From positions 186,001 through 250,000 of the forward strand of contig JAAFJO010000004.1 of the NCBI GenBank assembly GCA_013298145.1: 64,000 nt of DNA. Reading direction: 5' to 3'. Origin of the DNA: Betaproteobacteria bacterium. GTDB lineage: Bacteria > Pseudomonadota > Gammaproteobacteria > Burkholderiales > Casimicrobiaceae. Made by a program: the position numbers and the translations under genes. Under the pieces are notes generated by a model. That model saw only the letters and a program-made list of their open reading frames with translations. It did not search any database and was not told the DNA's origin. How positions within the stretch are numbered: the first letter of the stretch is position 1; every line of letters starts with the position of its first letter. Shown here piece by piece: positions 59,221-64,000 of the stretch.

Positions 59221-60876
59221 TTGAACTTCTTGCAGCAAATTGGGCCGCTTCACCTTGTGGCGCTGATATTCGGTGTGGCTGTGGCATCGCTCCTGTGGTG
59301 GCTCAAGCTGCGGCGGGATTCGCGTTCACTCCAGGCGCTCACAGGCGGCCTTCGCTCGCTTGCTCGCGGTGACTTCTCTGCCGAGGTCGAAGCCAGTGGC
59401 AGCGCTGATTTGCGCGAAACCGTCCGCGCATTTAACGAAACCGCGCACACCCTGACCGAAACACGCGAACGGCTCTCGAGCTACCAGCGCGCACTTGAAG
59501 AGCGTGTGCGTGAGAAAACGAGAGAGCTCAACAGCGCAACCGCGCGCATGTCGCAGATCTCCCAAACCGATGCGATGACTTCGCTGCCCAACCGCTTTTT
59601 GTTTACTCGTAAGCTCGAGGAAATGCTTAAGCGCGCGGCTAACGAAACCTCTCGGGCCGCGGTCTTGTTTGTCGATCTGGACTATTTCAAGGGATTCAAC
59701 GACAGCCTGGGACACGAAACGGGTGACGCAATTTTGCGCACCGTGGCTGATCGCCTGAAAACGGTGGTGCGTCAAGAGGATTTCGTGGCCCGATTTGGCG
59801 GTGACGAGTTCGTTGTGCTTCTACCGAAACTGGGTTTCCAAGACGCTGAAGACAAAGCGGTATCGATTGCCGAAGACATCATGAAGTCGCTCATGCAGCC
59901 ACTCGATGTTGCGGGTTCGCGAATAAACATGCCCGCCTCGATTGGCGTAGCCGTGTATCCACAGGATGGGCGCACTGCGGCTGATCTCATCAAAAACGCC
60001 GACGCGGCGATGATTGCCGCAAAGCAAGCGGGCCGCAACCGCGTGGAGCGATTTGCTGATACCAACGCACAGCCGGTCGCGATGCGTGCCAAGCTCGATG
60101 CCGACATCAGGCGCGGCATTGCAGCGGAAGAGTTTTTCTTGGTGTTCCAGCCGCAAGTTGATATTTCTACAGGCTCGCCCGTGGGCCTTGAAGCGCTGCT
60201 CCGCTGGCGGCATCCGAGCCGCGGCGTCATCGGTCCAATCGATTTCATCACCGCTGCGGAACAAAGCGGCCTCATTCATCAGCTCGGCCAGCGCGCGCTC
60301 GAGATGGCTTGCGAGCAGTTTAAGTTTTGGCAGCAGCGAGATATTTATCCGCGGATTTCGGTCAACGTTTCTGCGCGGCAGCTTGACGATCCGTTCTGGC
60401 TGGAGAGCGTGCGCGAAACCATCGAACAAACCAAGATTCCCGCGCAGTTTCTCGATCTTGAAATCACGGAATCGATGTTGGTGAGTAACCCAGATCGCGT
60501 GATCGAAACGCTCACTGAACTTAACCAACTCGGCGTAACGCTCACGCTCGATGATTTTGGAACGGGCTACTCTAGCTTGAGCTATTTGACCCGCTTACCG
60601 TTTCACACGATCAAAATTGATCGAAGCTTCATGCATGACGTGGAAGTGGCAACCCGAAAGAGCATCGTGCAAGCCATCGTTGCCGTGGCACACAGTCTCG
60701 ACTTGCGGGTCATTGCGGAGGGAGTCGAGTCGCCTCTGCAGCTCTCTATCCTGCGCGACCTTAAAGTCGAAGAAGGCCAGGGCTATTACTTTGCCAAGCC
60801 GCTCGATGCAGCCGACGTAGAAAACTGGTGGACGGGTCAGCTCAGCAGTGTGAGCTCCTCGCTGGCCCGTCCGTAG
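59221..60876 (+). CDS. Membrane GGDEF-EAL protein (c-di-GMP cyclase/phosphodiesterase)
   Basis: A 551-residue signalling protein. One helix (about 8-27), a HAMP-like segment and coiled coil (about 28-115), a GGDEF domain (about 120-280) with RFGGDEFVVLL near 193-203 and an intact RQED inhibitory site five residues before it, then an EAL domain (about 295-545) with EALLRWRHP, ISVNVSARQL, DLEITESML and DDFGTGYSSLSYL. Both active sites look complete, so it could make or break c-di-GMP. It starts with TTG at 59221; there is no periplasmic sensor of any size. Confidence 0.92.
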   Translation: MNFLQQIGPLHLVALIFGVAVASLLWWLKLRRDSRSLQALTGGLRSLARGDFSAEVEASGSADLRETVRAFNETAHTLTETRERLSSYQRALEERVREKTRELNSATARMSQISQTDAMTSLPNRFLFTRKLEEMLKRAANETSRAAVLFVDLDYFKGFNDSLGHETGDAILRTVADRLKTVVRQEDFVARFGGDEFVVLLPKLGFQDAEDKAVSIAEDIMKSLMQPLDVAGSRINMPASIGVAVYPQDGRTAADLIKNADAAMIAAKQAGRNRVERFADTNAQPVAMRAKLDADIRRGIAAEEFFLVFQPQVDISTGSPVGLEALLRWRHPSRGVIGPIDFITAAEQSGLIHQLGQRALEMACEQFKFWQQRDIYPRISVNVSARQLDDPFWLESVRETIEQTKIPAQFLDLEITESMLVSNPDRVIETLTELNQLGVTLTLDDFGTGYSSLSYLTRLPFHTIKIDRSFMHDVEVATRKSIVQAIVAVAHSLDLRVIAEGVESPLQLSILRDLKVEEGQGYYFAKPLDAADVENWWTGQLSSVSSSLARP

Positions 60877-60959
60877 TTTGACCTGATCGCGCCGGTAAGC
60901 CGCGTTCAAGGTGTTGAGGTCCCGCGTGCGCGGGCGGTCAGCTTCGCCAGTGCGCCAGG

Positions 60960-61090
60960 GAAATGCTGAGTAGGTCAGCGTGATGCAGCGCGAGGCGGAT
61001 TAGGACGAGCTGAAAGCCGAAATTCTGAGGCGTCGCAGGGCGAAGTTGAGGAATTTAGGGTTTCAGTTCGCCCAACTCCGACGATGCTCT
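60960..61090. repeat. Long hairpin between convergent GGDEF-EAL and mocA-like genes
   Basis: Contains GATGCAGCGCGAGGCGG, shared with the element at 46146-46276 apart from one base, followed by CTGAAAGCCGAAATTC and GAATTTAGGGTTTCAG, which pair at 14 of 16 positions. TCGCCCAAC also appears in both elements. Like the other copy, it lies between convergent genes. Confidence 0.6.
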
Positions 61091-61131
61091 GCTGTGGATA
61101 GGCACGATTGCTGCCATCGCGCATGACTTAG

Positions 61132-61782
61132 TCAGCGCTCCCCAAGGTCTGTGATCGAGTCAACATCGTGCCAAACGCCGTCATCATCGGTCTCGATTTC
61201 GATAAGGCGACTGCGATTCGCCGCGATGACCGGCTGCGCGCCAAGCTCGCCGTCTAATCGCGTCAGCGCTTCCCAGTGCGCCCGGCCGAATACGACCGGA
61301 TGTCCGACGCGCGCGGAGCTTCGCGACTCCGCACCGGGCAGGGCTGTGCCCTGATAAATCAGCCGAAAAATTCGTGTTTGGCTTTCAGTGTCTAGCAGAC
61401 GTTCATCTGAGGCTAGCCGGCGCAAAGTATCTGTTTTGAGAAATGGCAGATCAGCGAGCTGCACCCACAGCATTTGGGCTGATGGAAAGTTTTCTATTGC
61501 GAATGTTGCACCAAGCGCCATTGAAAACCCCAAGCCACGTGACGGCGTCGGATTCACCACGATCTCAGCGCCTCGCCCGCGAGCGACGCACGCAAGCCGA
61601 CTTGTCGGCTCGCGTACCACGACGATGACCGCATCGCACACGGTCGCGAGCGTTTCCAGCGTGCGCACGCCAATTGAAACGCCGTCGATCGCATGGTCGA
61701 GCTTCGCCCCCTCATAGTCGCCACCAAAACGCGTCCCGGCGCCGGCAGCGAGCAGCAAACCCACGTGTCGGAACGCTTTCAC
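61132..61782 (-). CDS. Nucleotidyltransferase family protein, MocA/MobA-like
   Basis: A 216-residue protein with the GT-A-like NTP-transferase fold: LLLAAGAGTRFGG at residues 9-21, a Lys in EGAKLDHAIDGVSI, and metal-binding LADLPFLKTDTL. This is the MocA-type family that adds CMP or GMP to molybdenum cofactor for hydroxylases, but some members act on sugars. No molybdenum hydroxylase gene is near; the tungstate transporter is 60 kb away in the window. Molybdenum cofactor work is the best guess, not proven. Confidence 0.75.
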   Translation of the reverse strand: MKAFRHVGLLLAAGAGTRFGGDYEGAKLDHAIDGVSIGVRTLETLATVCDAVIVVVREPTSRLACVARGRGAEIVVNPTPSRGLGFSMALGATFAIENFPSAQMLWVQLADLPFLKTDTLRRLASDERLLDTESQTRIFRLIYQGTALPGAESRSSARVGHPVVFGRAHWEALTRLDGELGAQPVIAANRSRLIEIETDDDGVWHDVDSITDLGER

Positions 61783-61877
61783 GGCTTCACGGCTAGCGAG
61801 CGAACGCCACTCATTTCGAATGCGCTTAAAAATTGAGCCATGACCCTAACGAGCAGGCGCTTTGTGCAACGCGGCAC

Positions 61878-62444
61878 TTAAGTTTTCGGCAGCGTCACGC
61901 CAATTTGACCTTGGTATTTGCCGCCGCGATCTTTGTATGAGGTTCCGCAGATTTCATCGCTCTCAAAAAAGAGCACTTGCGCACAGCCTTCGCCCGCGTA
62001 GATCTTGGCGGGTAGCGGCGTGGTGTTGGAAAACTCAAGCGTGACATAGCCTTCCCATTCCGGCTCAAATGGTGTCACGTTTACGATGATGCCGCAGCGC
62101 GCGTAGGTGCTTTTGCCTACGCAAATCGTCAACACGCTGCGCGGGATGCGGAAGTATTCAACGGTGCGCGCCAAAGCGAACGAATTGGGCGGGATGATGC
62201 ACACGTCCCCCTTGAAATCGACAAACGACTTCTCGTCAAACGCCTTCGGATCAACAATCGTAGAGTTGATATTGGTGAAAATCTTGAATTCGTTCGCGCA
62301 ACGAATGTCGTAGCCGTAGCTCGATGTACCGTACGAGACGATTTTTTGTCCATCCACATAGCGCACCTGATCCTCCACAAACGGCTCGATCATGTTGTGT
62401 TGGCTCGCCATGCGACGAATCCAGTGGTCAGATTTGATGCTCAT
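61878..62444 (-). CDS. dcd: dCTP deaminase
   Basis: A 188-residue trimeric enzyme converting dCTP to dUTP, which feeds thymidylate synthesis. [14 protein letters not shown] start, [67 protein letters not shown] (in parts, with the catalytic Glu after EGYVTL) and the C-terminal [13 protein letters not shown] lid match the family. Its 5' flank carries palindromic element copy 2 just 36 bases upstream. Confidence 0.94.
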   Translation of the reverse strand: MSIKSDHWIRRMASQHNMIEPFVEDQVRYVDGQKIVSYGTSSYGYDIRCANEFKIFTNINSTIVDPKAFDEKSFVDFKGDVCIIPPNSFALARTVEYFRIPRSVLTICVGKSTYARCGIIVNVTPFEPEWEGYVTLEFSNTTPLPAKIYAGEGCAQVLFFESDEICGTSYKDRGGKYQGQIGVTLPKT

Positions 62445-62480
62445 TCGCTTACGCTCGTTTGGTGACTGAACCGAATTCTA

Positions 62481-62621
62481 AAGACCTCTGCACAACTACT
62501 GCGAGCCCGTGATACTTCGTCAAAAATGCATGAAAAATCCACACGTACCTACGTACGCTCCGGTGTTTTCATGCATTTTTTCCTCGTCTGACAGGCTCTC
62601 GCTACGTTGTGCAGAGGTCTT
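62481..62621 (+). repeat. Long palindromic repeat, copy 2 (MITE-like)
   Basis: 141 bases with perfect 16-base terminal inverted repeats (AAGACCTCTGCACAAC / GTTGTGCAGAGGTCTT). Inner arms AAAAATGCATGAAAA / TTTTCATGCATTTTT also pair, around a centre with ACGTACCTACGTACG. The element as a whole could fold as one long stem. Flanks are CTA at the left and AGC at the right; there is no clear target duplication. Confidence 0.85.
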
Positions 62622-62798
62622 AGCTAGGGGAGTAGCTGCATCACAAAACGCCCGCAGCGCCCAAGCGGGTCAGCGGTGTGCCCCTTCGCGCAGTGCGGAA
62701 TCGGGGCGTACGTTGCGTGGCTGGCCGCATTTGTACATGCTTACGTAACGAGGTGTTACATCTTCGCGATTGGAGTCGGATTTCCGCGATAGAGTTGT

Positions 62799-62953
62799 AA
62801 AGACCTCCGCAGAGCTACTGCCAATCCGTGGCAAGCCGTGAAACTTCGTCAAAAATGCATGAAAAATCCTCACGTGCCTTACGTACGCTCCGGTGTTTTC
62901 ATGCATTTTTTGCTCGCCTGACGGGCTCTGGCTACGCTGTACAGAGACCTTTT
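62799..62953 (+). repeat. Long palindromic repeat, copy 3 (MITE-like)
   Basis: About 155 bases, the same orientation as copy 2, with diverged ends (AAAGACCTCCGCAGAGC and GTACAGAGACCTTT) but a well kept centre (TCAAAAATGCATGAAAAATC, GGTGTTTTCATGCATTTTTT). It ends 24 bases before the regulator start codon. Confidence 0.85.
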
Positions 62954-62977
62954 GTAGAAACATCGAGAAAGTGCGCC

Positions 62978-64000
62978 ATGTCCCAGCCCGATCAGGAACT
63001 GATTCGCAGTGAGCTTGAGCGATTGCTTTCGAGCGATTTTCTTCGTCGCTCGCCGAGCCATTTGCGATTGTTACGCTACCTTGTGGACAAGCGGCTTGCC
63101 AATGATGACGGCGCGTTACGCGAAATGTCGATTGGTATCGAAATTTTTCAGCGCGATCCTGCAACGTATGACCCGAAGAATGATCCCATCGTTCGCGTGA
63201 ATGCAAGCCGCCTGCGCGAGCGACTGCTTAAACATTACGCAGCGTTCGATGCGCCGCCACAAGTACGAATCGAGCTGCCAAAGGGGCGCTATGTCCCTGA
63301 GTTCATTGAAATTGGCGCGCGTGAACTCGCCGCGCCGCGTTTGCTGGTTTTGCCGTTTGTGAGCGATCGTGCCGATGACACGCTCGCGACGCTGCTATTC
63401 GAATCAGCGATTAGCGAACTGCAAGGGATTTTGCAGGTGCTCGTTGTGGGTTCACGTTCGGCGCGCGCGGTGGCCGATGCTGCGCCGCTTGAATCCGCGC
63501 GACGCGTCAATGCGCAAGCGGTGTTGTCTTCGCGACTTGTGCGCAGCGGCAGCCCGGCCAGCGGTACAGCGCTCAGCGTCCACACCATGCTGCTTTCTTC
63601 ACCGTACGGGCAGTTGCTCGCCAGTAAACGTTATGAACGTTCGCCAAGCGAGACGGAGGCGCAGTTTGTTGAGCGCGTGAGTCGAGAAATTCGTGAAGGG
63701 AGTTTGCACGCTTTAGTAGACATCCTACCGGGCGAATACACGCTTCCCGTCGCGCGTCGAGGCTTTCGCGATATCCCCAATGCCGCGACAGACGCGTTCG
63801 TCGAAGCGCGCCGCGCGGGCGCACTGGGCACCGCTGAGGGACATCGCGAATCCAGGCGACTACTTGAACTCGCCATCGAAATTGCGCCCGATTTCGCGCT
63901 AGCGCATGCCTATCTTGCGGCGACTATGGGCAACTTGTCGATGTATGAACAAGTGTCACCGGATGAGGCTTGGCGGATCGGCAGCGCAGCATCCAAACGT
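62978..64000 (+). CDS. TPR/TolB-like regulatory protein (partial, C-terminus beyond window)
   Basis: Open from the ATG at 62978 to the window edge, 341 codons without a stop. The first 100 residues have the pattern of an uncharacterised N-terminal domain common in acidobacterial and proteobacterial TolB-like/TPR proteins: SSDFLRRSPSHLRLLRYLVD, LREMSIGIEIFQRDPATYDP, DPIVRVNASRLRERLLKHY and LPKGRYVPEF. A TolB-like segment (about 110-245, LLVLPFVSDRADD) follows, then the start of a helical repeat region (RRLLELAIEIAPDFALAHAY) typical of TPRs. The first part may bind DNA. Function not known. Confidence 0.75.
   Translation, partial: MSQPDQELIRSELERLLSSDFLRRSPSHLRLLRYLVDKRLANDDGALREMSIGIEIFQRDPATYDPKNDPIVRVNASRLRERLLKHYAAFDAPPQVRIELPKGRYVPEFIEIGARELAAPRLLVLPFVSDRADDTLATLLFESAISELQGILQVLVVGSRSARAVADAAPLESARRVNAQAVLSSRLVRSGSPASGTALSVHTMLLSSPYGQLLASKRYERSPSETEAQFVERVSREIREGSLHALVDILPGEYTLPVARRGFRDIPNAATDAFVEARRAGALGTAEGHRESRRLLELAIEIAPDFALAHAYLAATMGNLSMYEQVSPDEAWRIGSAASKR

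Larger units (their letters stand above)
62445..62977. other. Divergent region with two palindromic elements
   Basis: A 533-base gap between dcd and the TPR/TolB-like regulator. More than half is made of two copies of the same long palindromic repeat. Between them (62622-62798) is a stretch with no ORF or recognisable RNA. Promoters of both genes must lie in or beside the elements. Confidence 0.4.

Noticed and set aside
62670-63206. 178-codon minus-strand frame through element copy 3
   Set aside because: It crosses the palindromic repeat and lies antisense to the regulator's conserved N-terminal domain.

Overview
The window is a moderately GC-rich bacterial chromosome segment. Its gene set (GST paralogues, HutF-type histidine degradation, class I fumarase, large VC_2705-type symporter with its DUF4212 partner, isolated fccAB, CreBCD, TupABC) points to a betaproteobacterium, most likely a heterotroph near the Burkholderiales/Rhodocyclales. 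This assignment is inference from gene content; there is no rRNA or other marker here. About 50 protein genes are packed in short operons. I see no tRNA, rRNA, CRISPR array, transposase, integrase or phage gene.

Layout. 0-3 kb: tungstate ABC transporter tupBCA (tupA cut by the left edge) with a HTH/oxyanion-binding regulator, then a YihY/BrkB membrane protein. 4-9 kb: SDR oxidoreductase, TonB-dependent receptor, a small unknown protein, class III aminotransferase. 9.4-14.5 kb: creB-creC-creD two-component locus with a membrane protein and a lipoprotein. 14.7-20.1 kb: GST, thyA, a 999-residue secreted RCC1-repeat protein, then a decayed second copy of the thyA 3' end. 20.2-24.4 kb: YdcH-like protein, ligase-associated DEXH helicase, thioesterase. 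24.5-31 kb: glycolate oxidase operon glcC-like/glcD/unknown/FAD oxidase/glcE/glcF. 31.3-42.3 kb: histidine utilisation, hutCDIGF on the minus strand diverging from hutUH plus a NitT/TauT-type ABC transporter on the plus strand, with a palindromic HutC operator candidate between them. 42.7-54.3 kb: aceA, an orphan AbrB-like protein, LysE exporter, fccAB, purB, GST, symporter pair, TPR and YggT-like proteins. 54.5-64 kb: acs, yqhA, fumA, GGDEF-EAL protein, a MocA-like transferase, dcd, and a TPR/TolB-like regulator running off the right edge.

Functionally the genes fit growth on small organic acids and amino acids: acetate (acs, aceA, symporter), glycolate or D-lactate (glc), histidine to glutamate via formimidoylglutamate (hut), and the TCA cycle (fumA), with some sulfide oxidation or detoxification (fccAB) and tungstate uptake.

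The most unusual layer is repeats. At least seven families of short palindromic repeats sit in the gaps, and several invade genes. One family is inserted in frame in ThyA just after its active-site region, another in frame in the helicase between its ATPase motifs, and one supplies the C-terminus of GlcE. A CTAG-centred hairpin family recurs in nine intergenic gaps. Three copies of a roughly 145-bp near-perfect palindrome look like non-autonomous mobile elements. The thyA remnant after the RCC1 gene suggests that this 3.3-kb segment arrived by recombination at thyA.
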